The notes under the pieces were generated by a model that was not told the origin of the DNA, did not search any database, and saw only the letters and a program-made list of their open reading frames with translations. Made by a program: the position numbers and the translations under genes. Positions 24,129 through 33,321 of a stretch of 40,611 bases of DNA are shown here, piece by piece; the stretch's first letter is position 1, and each line of letters begins with the position of its first letter. Source of the stretch: a bacterium. Its GTDB lineage: Bacteria > CLD3 > SB21. The stretch spans positions 1 through 40,611 of the forward strand of contig JAIBAF010000029.1 in NCBI GenBank assembly GCA_019695335.1, written 5' to 3'.

Positions 24129-24779
24129 CTAGAAATTAAAGACGACAACGAATTCGACAATAAACATCATAAATCCGGCTGTCAAAATTTGTATAAAATG
24201 TTTTATATGATACACGCGATGCCGTACGTTATCGAAAATCAACACCAACATAACTGAATTGGTCACCGTAAATAACGTCACAACACCGAACAGAATCAAC
24301 GTCCATAGCGTAAAAAACGCTATGTTTTCAAGCGTCGGCAAGATAATGAAAACGACATTGATTGACAAGATAATAATACCGCTGAAGACGGACCAATGAT
24401 CGAATTTTCTTATGCTTTGTTCTTCCGGCTTCCAAAGAAAAAACGTTAAAACCGAAAAACCGCTTAATGCTGCCGCCCAGCCCCCAACGAATCCGTTTAC
24501 AAATCGTACAATGTTTGACGAACTATCCAGCCCCCAATCGATCAGAATATATAATCCGGACAAAAAAAGAAAGACAACAAACGTCCGATTAAATAAATAA
24601 CGTCCGCGGATTCCGTTTTTGAGTATGATCCATAAAATTCCAATGAATGTGCCTGAATAAAGCCCTGTGCATCGGGCGCAAACCGGGAGGAATGCATTTG
24701 AAAGAAAAAACGAGCGATCGGGAAGTTGATGGCATAACGCGGAACAAGCAGTATAAAGCCAACCTGCAAATTCATTCAT
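24129..24779 (-). CDS. DUF2085 family membrane protein
   Basis: 216 residues, mostly hydrophobic, with five or six membrane helices. The N-terminal motif CHQLPDRSFFL and PVCARCTGLYSG is the DUF2085 hallmark, with conserved His and paired cysteines that could bind a metal or heme; the role is unknown. It lies 11 bases upstream of mrp in the same direction; a link to Fe-S or metal handling is only suggested by this. Confidence 0.85.
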   Translation of the reverse strand: MNEFAGWLYTACSALCHQLPDRSFFLSNAFLPVCARCTGLYSGTFIGILWIILKNGIRGRYLFNRTFVVFLFLSGLYILIDWGLDSSSNIVRFVNGFVGGWAAALSGFSVLTFFLWKPEEQSIRKFDHWSVFSGIIILSINVVFIILPTLENIAFFTLWTLILFGVVTLFTVTNSVMLVLIFDNVRHRVYHIKHFIQILTAGFMMFIVEFVVVFNF

Positions 24780-24826
24780 AAATCATTCAAAAAATAGTTT
24801 TTATTTTTACAGAATATAAAAAAACC

Positions 24827-24855
24827 TTGCAAATAAAAAACCCGTTTTCTACATT
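24827..24855 (+). promoter_or_regulatory. promoter of tRNA-His
   Basis: TTGCAA (24827-24832), 17-base spacer, TACATT (24850-24855), 13 bases before the tRNA. The -35 box is the same as that of the tRNA-Glu promoter. Confidence 0.65.
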
Positions 24856-24868
24856 ACGTCCCCTTAAT

Positions 24869-24943
24869 GGTGGCTGTAGCTCAGTTGGTTAGAGCGTCAG
24901 GTTGTGGCCCTGAAGGCCGGGGGTTCGAGACCCCTCAGTCACC
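24869..24943 (+). tRNA. tRNA-His (anticodon GUG)
   Basis: 75 bases counting the extra 5' G(-1), which pairs with C73 as in all tRNA-His. Acceptor GTGGCTG/CAGTCAC, anticodon stem TCAGG/CCTGA with loop TTGTGGC (GTG), T arm GGGGGTTCGAGACCCCT. CCA is not encoded. Confidence 0.96.
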
Positions 24944-24949
24944 CGAAAC

Positions 24950-24999
24950 AAACCTTCGGAAGAACGTACTTCGTACGGAAAACTTTGGAAGGTTTTTTT
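24950..24999 (+). terminator. terminator of tRNA-His
   Basis: AAACCTTC / GAAGGTTT outer stem followed by a run of T, enclosing an inner hairpin CGTAC-TTC-GTACG. It begins 7 bases after the tRNA. Confidence 0.75.
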
Positions 25000-25019
25000 A
25001 ATTTCCGCAAAAAATGTTC

Positions 25020-25048
25020 TTGCAAAGCGCGGTTTTGTTTTGTATAAT
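25020..25048 (+). promoter_or_regulatory. promoter of tRNA-Glu
   Basis: TTGCAA (25020-25025), 17-base spacer, perfect TATAAT (25043-25048), 19 bases before the tRNA-Glu 5' end. Confidence 0.85.
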
Positions 25049-25067
25049 TGCCACGCTTTTTAAGCAT

Positions 25068-25140
25068 GTCCCCATCGTCTAGAGGCCTAGGACATCGCCC
25101 TTTCACGGCGGTAACCGGGGTTCGAATCCCCGTGGGGACG
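25068..25140 (+). tRNA. tRNA-Glu (anticodon UUC)
   Basis: 73 bases: acceptor GTCCCCA/TGGGGAC, anticodon stem TCGCC/GGCGG with loop CTTTCAC (anticodon TTC), T arm CCGGGGTTCGAATCCCCG, discriminator G. CCA is not encoded. Confidence 0.96.
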
Positions 25141-25144
25141 CAAT

Positions 25145-25181
25145 AAAAAACGCAGGTTCAGTTTGAATCTGCGTTTTTTAT
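25145..25181 (+). terminator. terminator of tRNA-Glu
   Basis: AAAAAACGCAG ... CTGCGTTTTTT stem with an inner TTCA/TGAA extension and a T run, immediately after the tRNA. Symmetrical enough to work in both directions. Confidence 0.85.
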
Positions 25182-25303
25182 TTTATCCAATTTTCATTCA
25201 AATTTCGCCTGCATTCTTTAATGCAGACCGATTCCGTTTTGTTGCTATTCAAAGACGCAATGTCTATATTTGATTTAACAATTTTAAAGAAAAAATAAAC
25301 AAC

Positions 25304-26449
25304 ATGGTTCGTTTCTTAACAGCCGGAGAATCGCACGGGCGAGGGCTTTTGGGGATCATCGAAGGCATTCCGGCGGGGCTGGATATCACTTCTGAATATA
25401 TCGACCGGCAATTATTTCGCCGTCAGCAAGGTTACGGCCGCGGCGGCCGGATGAAAATCGAATCGGATAAAGTTGAAATCATGAGCGGCGTTCGCTTAGG
25501 AAAAACCATCGGGGCGCCGATCGGGCTTTTGGTGTGGAACAAAGACTGGGAAAACTGGAAAGACATTATGACGGTTGAAGAAATTGACGCACCGATTAAA
25601 AAAATTACTTTGCCGCGGCCGGGACATGCTGATCTGGCCGGTGCGATCAAATACGGCTTTGACGATATCCGTCCGGTGATTGAACGCTCCAGTGCGCGCG
25701 AAACCGCCATGCGAGTAGCTTTGGGAAGCGTTGCCCGGAAATTTTTAGAAACATTTGGTATCCGTATCGGTTCGCACGTTCTTCAAATCGGAAAAGCAAA
25801 ACTTGATGACAACATTCGAACAACATTACCGTCCATTTCCGCCGAAGAAATTTCAGAAAAAGCGGACGCTTCAGAAGTTCGCGCTGTGGAAAATAACGCG
25901 AGCGAGCGTATGAAAACTGAAATTCAAGCGGCTCAAAAAAACGGTGATTCAGTCGGAGGGATTTTTGAAGTGTTTGTCGATGGCCTTCCGGCGGGACTTG
26001 GAAGCTACGTTCACTGGGATCGTAAACTGGATGCAATTATTGCTCAATATATGTGTTCGATTCAGGCTGTCAAAGGCGTTGAGATCGGCGATGCATTTGC
26101 TAATGCGCAGCAACGCGGCTCGGAAGTTCATGATGAGATTTTCTACAATGCACAAAAAGGATATTACCGTAAAACGAATCATGCGGGAGGATTGGAAGGC
26201 GGCGTCACGACCGGAGAAAGATTAGTCATCAGGGCTTCCATGAAGCCTATTCCTACGTTGGCACGCCCACTTCAATCGGTCGATTTAATGACAAAAGAAC
26301 CGGTAAGCGCCCACAAGGAGCGTACGGATTCCTGCGCCGTGCCAGCATGCAGTATTGTCGCGGAAGCCATGACGGCTCTCGCTTTGATCAATCCATTTTT
26401 GGAGAAATTTGGCGGCGATAGTATAGATGAGATAAGAAAAAGAATTTGA
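25304..26449 (+). CDS. aroC: chorismate synthase
   Basis: 381 residues, standard. It makes chorismate from EPSP using reduced FMN, the last step of the shikimate pathway. Start region VRFLTAGESHGRGLLGIIEG contains the conserved GESHG; GRGGRMKIE, RPGHADL, and RSSARETAMRVALGSVARKF are present, as are the typical GVTTGERLVIR and KPIPTL. The upstream ribosome site is weak (AAAGAAA). The gene stands alone, between tRNA-Glu and a terminator. Confidence 0.98.
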   Translation: MVRFLTAGESHGRGLLGIIEGIPAGLDITSEYIDRQLFRRQQGYGRGGRMKIESDKVEIMSGVRLGKTIGAPIGLLVWNKDWENWKDIMTVEEIDAPIKKITLPRPGHADLAGAIKYGFDDIRPVIERSSARETAMRVALGSVARKFLETFGIRIGSHVLQIGKAKLDDNIRTTLPSISAEEISEKADASEVRAVENNASERMKTEIQAAQKNGDSVGGIFEVFVDGLPAGLGSYVHWDRKLDAIIAQYMCSIQAVKGVEIGDAFANAQQRGSEVHDEIFYNAQKGYYRKTNHAGGLEGGVTTGERLVIRASMKPIPTLARPLQSVDLMTKEPVSAHKERTDSCAVPACSIVAEAMTALALINPFLEKFGGDSIDEIRKRI

Positions 26450-26468
26450 AAAATCTTCTCCATTAAAC

Positions 26469-26508
26469 AAAAATGTCCCAAAAGCGTTTTAGCTTATGGG
26501 ACATTTTT
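26469..26508 (+). terminator. terminator of aroC
   Basis: AAAAATGTCCCA / TGGGACATTTTT stem, 16-base loop, 20 bases after the aroC stop. The A/T flanks suggest it also ends the opposite lipoprotein gene at 26551. Confidence 0.85.
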
Positions 26509-26550
26509 CAGTGAAATGCTGGAAAGACAAAAGTAAGAGAATAACTGCAT

Positions 26551-26985
26551 CTATTCCACGTTGGTATGAAACGTTGATTCCTTTTGCCCTTCTGCAGCAT
26601 CACCAAGACATATCATAAAATTATTCGCATTAAAATTGTCTGAATGAAACGTCACTGTGTCTTTATCTTCAATATCGATGATTGTCAAATTTGCATTTGA
26701 CTGTATAAATTCAAAATCCCGAGTCTCTTCATTTCCAAAAGTGACGTGAAATTTATTTGCATCAATGGTATAGTTTATTTCTGAGTAAGAATAGCACTCA
26801 GAGTCATCTTCTTTAAAGTAATCTCTAATTGTGTTGGAAGTAAAATGAAGATATTCTTGCGAATCGTTTCCTGAAAATTTCCATTTCGTATTCTCAAGTA
26901 CGTTTTTGTCATCTGTTCCGCACGAATTGAGACAGCTAAAAATTATTAGCAACAAGCTTATCTTAAAATGCTTATTTTTATTCAC
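26551..26985 (-). CDS. small lipoprotein, unknown
   Basis: 144 residues, starting with GTG at 26985 (AAGGAG 6 bases upstream; no better ATG). Lipoprotein signal peptide with the lipobox LNSC, Cys22 as the lipid-carrying residue, after a basic MNKNKHFK and a hydrophobic ISLLLIIFS. The mature part is acidic and rich in polar beta-type strands, with a WKFSGNDSQEYLHF region resembling lipocalin-like small domains, but no family can be named. Codon use is more A/T-rich than in its neighbours. Confidence 0.68.
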   Translation of the reverse strand: MNKNKHFKISLLLIIFSCLNSCGTDDKNVLENTKWKFSGNDSQEYLHFTSNTIRDYFKEDDSECYSYSEINYTIDANKFHVTFGNEETRDFEFIQSNANLTIIDIEDKDTVTFHSDNFNANNFMICLGDAAEGQKESTFHTNVE

Positions 26986-27143
26986 AAAGTTCTCCTTTTA
27001 AAGTAAGTTATTTATAATAAGTTAAGCGTATTATTTGTGTACGAATACTGCCCGAATTAGTGGTTTTAGAGGCTGCACACTCAAAAAAAGACCCATTTTT
27101 CTGTCTTATTGCGCAGGTAGAAAGGTGACCGTGAATAACGAAA

Positions 27144-27689
27144 TTATTTGAAATCATTATAAAGTTGTTCCAGTTTAGTCAAAAGGGCGTTGGGATCGTT
27201 GGTGGAAACCCATGATGCGTCAAACTGTGTAATCAATTCATTGCAGACAGCATAATTGCCAAGATGGAATTGACTGTATGCTTGATGAACTTTAATGTCT
27301 TTATCGGTTATTCTCTTGTCATGCAAAAAGACATAAGTCGGTTTTTTCTGTAAAACGAATTGGGCTCTGTCTACGGAAGCTGCATAGTTATTCTTAGTCC
27401 ATCCGACAAAAGCCCATCCTGCATACGAATCGGTGAGGGAATCTCCTTCGATTGACTCGAAATGTGAGTCAGCCAGTTCAATCGAATCCATCATGAAAGC
27501 GCTCCATCCCTGGCCTTCAATGGCTGCCGAACCCTCGTCGGTCACCAAATTGGTGAATGCATCATAGGCTTCAGAATAGTGCTCATTTTCAAATAAATTC
27601 CATGCTTCATCCAGCGGCTGATCGTCTTCACATGAAAGAAAGAAAACTACCACTGCGGCTGTTAACAGATATTTCAATAAGTGTTTCAT
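27144..27689 (-). CDS. lipoprotein with helical (TPR-like) repeats
   Basis: 181 residues from the ATG at 27689, chosen because GGAGA precedes it and a lipoprotein signal peptide starts there (MKHLLKYLLTAAVVVFFLSC, Cys20 of the lipobox). The rest, acidic and helical (for example AWNLFENEHYSEAYDAF), looks like a short stack of TPR-type helix pairs, suggesting a protein-binding role at the cell envelope. It follows the very large secreted beta-helix gene by 51 bases and is probably in the same operon. Confidence 0.72.
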   Translation of the reverse strand: MKHLLKYLLTAAVVVFFLSCEDDQPLDEAWNLFENEHYSEAYDAFTNLVTDEGSAAIEGQGWSAFMMDSIELADSHFESIEGDSLTDSYAGWAFVGWTKNNYAASVDRAQFVLQKKPTYVFLHDKRITDKDIKVHQAYSQFHLGNYAVCNELITQFDASWVSTNDPNALLTKLEQLYNDFK

Positions 27690-27739
27690 TACATTATCTC
27701 CGTTTATAATTTTCGAAATTGTCAAATCAGTAAGTCAGA

Positions 27740-30700
27740 TCATTTGATCAGCAACATTTTTTTCATTTTGACGCCGCTGATCGTTTCAAGGCGATAAATG
27801 TATACGCCGCTGGCAACCTGTACTCCCGACTCATTCTTGCCGTTCCAGTCAACCTGGTGATATCCTGCCGACCGAGCCTCATTAACCAGCTCTTTGATTT
27901 TTTGTCCCAAAATATTATAGACCGTCAAGACTACGCGGCCTTCTTCCGGCAATCCAAAACGAATCGCAGTTGTCGGATTGAATGGATTAGGATAATTCTG
28001 TGATAATTCGAGGGATTTTGGTAAAACAACGTGATCGGGATTGTAGAAAGCTGCTATTTCCCCGACTTTGGTAATCTTGGCGTTTACTTGCATTTGATAG
28101 CCTTCGCCGCCCAGGTACATCCACGAACTGTTTTCTTCAGAATAATGGTAGAGACCTATTTTACGTTCATCGAAATCGGTGTAATTGGCTTTTAATTTAG
28201 CAACCTCATTTTGGTCATAATAGCTGCGAAGATTCATAAATTGACCTTCACTGAAATCAGCAGTTGTAAAGAACTGGAATTTGTTGCCAATTTGAGTCCA
28301 CTCAGAGGTCGCATTGGTTTTAGATAATCCTTTGTTTGCCGGAACGGCTGCAAGCATGACAAAACCAGTTTGAGGAATTGAATGGGTAGCGCTGAGCTCT
28401 ATGGTAGAGTATTTCATAGAAAAATAATTTTTACTGAAAGCACTGACAGTATAGGTTCGTGTCTGAGTGGCAGAATTACCGGCTAAGTCTTTCCCAATCA
28501 TGGTGATAGTCAGAATACCTTCAGCCAACCGATAAGTAGTCGAGAAGAGTTGATTACTCGTACCGATGTGTGAAGGAATTACATCAATAGTATTGTCGAG
28601 TGCGAGCCTACCCGTTAATTCTGATAAATCTTCGTCGGAACTAGTAATGATGTCGACGTAGTCCTGAGCGACCGTGCTGCGCAGAAGCTTGATGGACAGA
28701 GTCGGTACCTGGTGATCTACCTCTATGCCTTGTCCTTGGAGAATGATGGAGAATTCGCCACTCGAGGTAAGTAAAACCAGGGTGTCTTTAAATTGACCGG
28801 TTATATTTGGTTCGAAATCGAATGTCAGAGAAATAGTGTCAACACCAAGTTTGAGTGTATCCGGCAGAATCAGCAATGGTTGCATTTGAAACGGATCACT
28901 CAGTGCAGAAGCCGTTGAATTTAAGCGGATATTATCGCTTTGGCTGGCTAAACGAACTGTTTGCGAAGTGCTACTACCAATTTCAACGTTACCAAAATCG
29001 ATTGTGGACGACGGTAAAATTGAAAGTGAGCCGGTTAGAGATATAAATCCAACGGGTGTCGAAAAAGCTGAAGTGTTTTGGGCGCTATCCTGTAGTGCCG
29101 TGAGAACGTTTCCTGCTGAAAAATTGACCTGTTTGGTCCAATTTCCAGCGTCATCGGCAACGGTCGTACCCAGTAAAAAACGCCCCTGATTCGAAGGTAC
29201 CGAATCGGCATAGATTTGCACGAATGCATTGGGAGCGGAGTAGCCTGATACCGTGCCATCGACGGTCACATTGGTAATTCTCGGAGGAGCGATATTTTTT
29301 TGCGCTCCGTTTTGGAAGACTGTGCCGCCCAAAGAATTCTTGAAAATGGCGTTCTGATAAAATATCGAACTATCGGTCGCCGGGCCGTCGACAAGAATGC
29401 CGTAACCGTCATTAAATGCTATCCGGTTGGAGATTGCACTATCGATACGGGATCGTTTGCTGATGAATATACCGGAACGTACTCCTGAACCGTTAGGAAT
29501 GGGTAAGTTGCCGGTAGCGTCCGCGCCGATAATGTTGTCTTCAACGCGTACCAGGGCGCCGTTTTCGAGAAGCAATCCTTCCTGCGTATTTCCGGAAATC
29601 AGATTTTTTGATACGGCAATTGCTTTGGATGAATCGATCACTATGCCGATGTTATTACGTAACGCCGTAGTACCGGTTGGATTGGTTCCGATAAAATTTC
29701 CTGAAACCATATTCGAATCCGATTGGACTATCCATATTCCATGTACGACCGTGTTACCGGAAATAATATTACGACCGGATGCAAGACCATTTCCGATTTT
29801 ATTATGTTTGGGCCCTCTTTGCAAAATGATGCCCGGTTGATTGTTGGGGATAGCAGCGGTGCCGTTAGCATCCGTTCCTATATAATTGCCAAGGATAGCG
29901 TTATGTGTAACGCTCCTGTTATATAATGAAATGCCATTTACGGCATTACCGGAAATGACGTTTCTTCCTTCCGGTACCGTGTCGCCAATGGTGTTAAAAC
30001 AGACGCTGTCTATTCCGTTACTTGACAATAAAATGCCATAAAACGAATTGCCAAGCGACGCTAACCCGTCGGCTTTTAAGCCAATATAGTTGCCGGAAAT
30101 TTTGTTATGCGTTCCGCTTTGAATAACGATCCCATCGTGGTTACCGGATATGACATTTCGGCTTCCCGGAGTGGTTCCTCCAATCAGGCAGAACTTGCTT
30201 AACAGCATTCTCACTCCGGAATTTGAGTTACCGAAATTGATGGATCCGGTTATATCCGTGCCGATAAAGTTTCCCTGAACAATAGCCGAATCAGAGGCGT
30301 CGAGATAAATACCGCTTGCATTGTTTCCGGCAATAATATTACCTGCGCCTGGTAATCCGATGATGGTATTTTTCCCGCCGGAGTACACACCATGGCCACC
30401 AATGTTTGGTACCATAGCCGTTCCGTTCGCATTCAGGCCAATGATATTATTGAGGACGGAAAGGTTAGTACCGCTATTATTAATAGCCGTGCCGCTGTTA
30501 CCGGAAATGACATTACGCCCTGCCGGTGTTGTCCATCCGATGACGTTATTGTTTGTACCAGCCAGCAACTCGATTCCACCGCCGCCATTAGGCAGGGCTA
30601 GTGTTCCGGTTGCATTAAGACCGATATAATTACCAACGATGAGACAACTATCGACATTATTATTTATCACAATGCCTGAAGACAAGTTTCCAGAAATAAT

Positions 30701-31231
30701 ATTACGGCCATTGGCGTTGAAAGGGTCTCCGATGACGATATTACCAGCTCCACCGCCGTAGATAAAAATACCCATGCCATTTGCAGTAATTGAATTCGCA
30801 CTGAGACCATCAAGACTGGTGCCGATGTAGCAGCCGATAATTTTGTCTTTTCTCGATCCTTCGATAAAAACACCAGTGGAGCTGAAACCTCGGATATTCA
30901 AGTATGCGAGTACACAATTTGAACCGCGAACCACAATACCCTGTGCCACAGCAAAGTCATTCACGATTGAAACTTCCGGTTTAAGGGCGCCTGAAACTGT
31001 GCCTATAATGACTGTTCCGTTGTCTGTCAGTTCAAGCGATGAAAAAAGCGGAAATGTGTCTGAGATAGCAAATATGATCGTGTCTGGTCCGACATTGAGA
31101 TTACACTGTTTGATCGCCCACCGCAATGTGTTGGGGATATTCTCATCATCCTGCGTATTATCAACGGAAAATGTTCCAGCCCGTAAAGATACGGTTAAGA
31201 TAATGGTCAAAAGCATTACAAGTTTCTTCAT
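27740..31231 (-). CDS. giant secreted right-handed beta-helix protein with C-terminal sorting domain
   Basis: 1163 residues from the ATG at 31231, favoured over the ATG at 31240 because AAGGAG then has proper spacing and a signal peptide (MKKLVMLLTIILTVSLRAG) follows. Residues about 20-640 contain many repeats of the type GRNVISGN..GI and (GNYIG)T...G, i.e. a right-handed parallel beta-helix, often a polysaccharide-binding or surface adhesin fold. About 660-740 is a Big/Ig-like domain, about 745-850 a HYDIN/ASPM-like domain (FGNVEIGSS), later another Ig-like region. The last about 85 residues, with NYPNPFNPTT and a final GVYIYRLE...MLLIK, form a type IX-like/FlgD sorting domain. Surface display via a T9SS is likely, but no T9SS gene lies in the window. 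Confidence 0.88.
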   Translation of the reverse strand: MKKLVMLLTIILTVSLRAGTFSVDNTQDDENIPNTLRWAIKQCNLNVGPDTIIFAISDTFPLFSSLELTDNGTVIIGTVSGALKPEVSIVNDFAVAQGIVVRGSNCVLAYLNIRGFSSTGVFIEGSRKDKIIGCYIGTSLDGLSANSITANGMGIFIYGGGAGNIVIGDPFNANGRNIISGNLSSGIVINNNVDSCLIVGNYIGLNATGTLALPNGGGGIELLAGTNNNVIGWTTPAGRNVISGNSGTAINNSGTNLSVLNNIIGLNANGTAMVPNIGGHGVYSGGKNTIIGLPGAGNIIAGNNASGIYLDASDSAIVQGNFIGTDITGSINFGNSNSGVRMLLSKFCLIGGTTPGSRNVISGNHDGIVIQSGTHNKISGNYIGLKADGLASLGNSFYGILLSSNGIDSVCFNTIGDTVPEGRNVISGNAVNGISLYNRSVTHNAILGNYIGTDANGTAAIPNNQPGIILQRGPKHNKIGNGLASGRNIISGNTVVHGIWIVQSDSNMVSGNFIGTNPTGTTALRNNIGIVIDSSKAIAVSKNLISGNTQEGLLLENGALVRVEDNIIGADATGNLPIPNGSGVRSGIFISKRSRIDSAISNRIAFNDGYGILVDGPATDSSIFYQNAIFKNSLGGTVFQNGAQKNIAPPRITNVTVDGTVSGYSAPNAFVQIYADSVPSNQGRFLLGTTVADDAGNWTKQVNFSAGNVLTALQDSAQNTSAFSTPVGFISLTGSLSILPSSTIDFGNVEIGSSTSQTVRLASQSDNIRLNSTASALSDPFQMQPLLILPDTLKLGVDTISLTFDFEPNITGQFKDTLVLLTSSGEFSIILQGQGIEVDHQVPTLSIKLLRSTVAQDYVDIITSSDEDLSELTGRLALDNTIDVIPSHIGTSNQLFSTTYRLAEGILTITMIGKDLAGNSATQTRTYTVSAFSKNYFSMKYSTIELSATHSIPQTGFVMLAAVPANKGLSKTNATSEWTQIGNKFQFFTTADFSEGQFMNLRSYYDQNEVAKLKANYTDFDERKIGLYHYSEENSSWMYLGGEGYQMQVNAKITKVGEIAAFYNPDHVVLPKSLELSQNYPNPFNPTTAIRFGLPEEGRVVLTVYNILGQKIKELVNEARSAGYHQVDWNGKNESGVQVASGVYIYRLETISGVKMKKMLLIK

Positions 31232-31344
31232 GAAGCACATGCTCCTTTATGGTTAAATCAATAAGTGAATAAACTGGGGAAGGTAGGGAAGAGGGCACAA
31301 CTACCCATTGTTTTCAAGCACTAAAATAAAAATGCTTCATCATG

Positions 31345-31372
31345 AAAAAACCACCCGTATTCGTGGTTTTTT
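31345..31372. terminator. hairpin after the 31.2-kb region
   Basis: AAAAAACCAC / GTGGTTTTTT, 10-bp perfect stem with an 8-base loop. It lies in the gap between the beta-helix gene (starts at 31231) and the secreted protein ending at 31516. It is symmetrical and could insulate both. Confidence 0.7.
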
Positions 31373-31426
31373 GATTTAAAACCTGTCAAAAAGATGTATG
31401 GACTACTCGATTGGGTGGGCAAAATA

Positions 31427-31457
31427 AAAATCCCAAAGCTAATTGCTTTGGGATTTT
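31427..31457 (-). terminator. terminator of the 601-residue secreted protein gene
   Basis: AAAATCCCAAAGC / GCTTTGGGATTTT, 13-bp perfect stem with a 5-base loop and, on the minus strand, TTTTTATTTT after it. It lies 59 bases past the stop at 31516. Confidence 0.88.
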
Positions 31458-31515
31458 CTTGTTGATCATGCAAACAGAACCAGGTTTGCATACACATAAG
31501 AACTTTCTTCCGCGA

Positions 31516-33321
31516 TCATGGGCATCCTACAATCCAGTCATTGGCAAATGATGTGTACGTTGCGCCGTACGTGCCGCCTCCGGCGTAGTCCTGAATAAGG
31601 CTGACCTGATACAGGTGACAATAAGGATAATCATTGGTCGTATCGGTTACCCAAACATATCCGCGTTTAAAACGATTAATGGGAATACCTAATTCGTTTT
31701 TTTCGATCAACCACTCTTGATTGGCCAAACCAATTTTGTGAATTTTGAGTTTAGCCAAATCACCGAGTTTGGCTTTGATCATATTTTCATCGGCTGCATT
31801 GCGAAATGCAAAATAATCATTGCTCGGTTTGTTCAAGGGTATTTTTGTTTTACAAGTGGTTTCGAGAACGTTCAAGTAATGAGTGAGTTGTTTTTTCCCG
31901 GCTTCTTCGTAACCCCATTTGCCGACAAATTCGTCGCGTACTTTTTTTGAGACAGCGCGTTCAATAACTTCATTGCGGGCGATCCAAATATGTTTGGCTG
32001 GATCGTATTCCTTGACGATTTTTACCGCTTCTGCGATATCATCGATATGTGATAATAAGGCCACATCATTGATCGGATTAATCACCTTATCCATGCCTCC
32101 TTTTTTGTTTATGGATTGAGCTAATTCATCCAGCATTGTGTTGACTTTTTCCTGATAGAATTTCCATCGATAAAAATTTTGTTCAACCCAATCCGTACGT
32201 TCAGATGCTGAGACGGCGGCCTTGACGCACGTTTCTTCTTGTGAGAATTGACGATAAAGCGGCAGTTCCCCGTCCCATTGTTCAATAGTTTTCTGGACGC
32301 CGCTGATTAAATCCAGCTTTTCTTTTAAATATTGATCCAAGATTATAAGTTTTTCAGGACCGCCGATTTTATCGATGGATTGTTTCAAGGCTTCTAAAGC
32401 CGCCAAAGTCTTTTTAGTCATAGGGTGATCTGAGTCGCCGCCGAACCATCTGCTCGTCCACTCGTCATGTTCTTTTTTATCATAGATACGTTTCATCCAA
32501 ATGTCGGCACGGCCATTCTTTTCGTCCATTGAGCCGCTAAAATCATACAATGGTTTACCGGCATACTGGCCGACCTCAGCTTTAAAAGCATGAATGTCAC
32601 GCATAAAGTCATTATAAGGATAGTCCCATTTTGTCCAATCATCTTCATTGTCTTTGTCGTCGTAGACTTTTTGTTTTTTCTTGCTTCCGCTCGCCAGATC
32701 TTTCTTCATTTGTTCAAAATCTTTTCGTGCGCCGCTCCAGGCTGCCTGTTGTTTTGATATATCGGTGTAATCCGGAAAGTCTTCTTTGATCCTGTCGATC
32801 CGCTCTTTGGCCCGGTCGAAGTAAACGCTAAAACTGTAATCATCCAGCGACCCTAAAGCGATTTTTTCTTTTACTTCCTTGAGTTCTTCCCGCAAACGAT
32901 ACACTTCTTTCGGTGCCGCTTTTTTCAGATGATTGCCGGGAGCCCATGTTTCCATACGATCGCCGGATTCATTTTCCCATAGAACTTTATATTGATCGCC
33001 TTTGACTTCATCGATTTGTCCTTTTACCCAGTGACTGTCATCGCTGCCGTCTTTCCCGTCCATTAAAATTTCGACTTCATCACCCCATTCAAATTTATTG
33101 GTCTGAGCAGCCGAACTTATATTGTCATTCGTTTTGACCTCGGTGGTTTTTTTATCATTTTCAGTTTTTACATCTTTGACTTTTTTCTCTTTTTCATCTT
33201 TAGATTTTTTAGCTTTTTTTAAGCTTTTATCGAGTGATACTTGTGCCGATAAGTTTTGCGCCATAAAAGACAAAGTGAAAAACAGCGTTATGATCATTAT
33301 CGCTGCTGAATGTTTTTTCAT
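31516..33321 (-). CDS. secreted protein with Tudor/agenet-like domain, function unknown
   Basis: 601 residues. Signal peptide (hydrophobic AIMIITLFFTLSFMAQ, cleaved near LSAQ), a very Lys/Glu-rich linker (about 30-67), then a Tudor/agenet-like SH3 domain around 77-135 (the WGDEVEILMDGKD stretch with WVKGQIDEV and YKVLWENES). The remaining 450 residues are helical and rich in Trp/Lys/Asp, without a recognisable catalytic motif; the extreme C-terminus is Gly/Tyr-rich (DYAGGGTYGATYTSF) and ends in a Cys-Pro. GAGGAG lies before the start at 33321. It is separated by terminators from the beta-helix gene. Confidence 0.72.
   Translation of the reverse strand: MKKHSAAIMIITLFFTLSFMAQNLSAQVSLDKSLKKAKKSKDEKEKKVKDVKTENDKKTTEVKTNDNISSAAQTNKFEWGDEVEILMDGKDGSDDSHWVKGQIDEVKGDQYKVLWENESGDRMETWAPGNHLKKAAPKEVYRLREELKEVKEKIALGSLDDYSFSVYFDRAKERIDRIKEDFPDYTDISKQQAAWSGARKDFEQMKKDLASGSKKKQKVYDDKDNEDDWTKWDYPYNDFMRDIHAFKAEVGQYAGKPLYDFSGSMDEKNGRADIWMKRIYDKKEHDEWTSRWFGGDSDHPMTKKTLAALEALKQSIDKIGGPEKLIILDQYLKEKLDLISGVQKTIEQWDGELPLYRQFSQEETCVKAAVSASERTDWVEQNFYRWKFYQEKVNTMLDELAQSINKKGGMDKVINPINDVALLSHIDDIAEAVKIVKEYDPAKHIWIARNEVIERAVSKKVRDEFVGKWGYEEAGKKQLTHYLNVLETTCKTKIPLNKPSNDYFAFRNAADENMIKAKLGDLAKLKIHKIGLANQEWLIEKNELGIPINRFKRGYVWVTDTTNDYPYCHLYQVSLIQDYAGGGTYGATYTSFANDWIVGCP

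Noticed and set aside
27740-31231. Possible CRISPR or tandem DNA repeat because of many similar phrases
   Set aside because: The repetition is at protein level with varied spacing; no constant direct repeat with unique spacers.
28855-31256. Long plus-strand frames opposite the beta-helix gene
   Set aside because: They arise from repeated codons of the beta-helix repeats; no ribosome sites, no family signatures.
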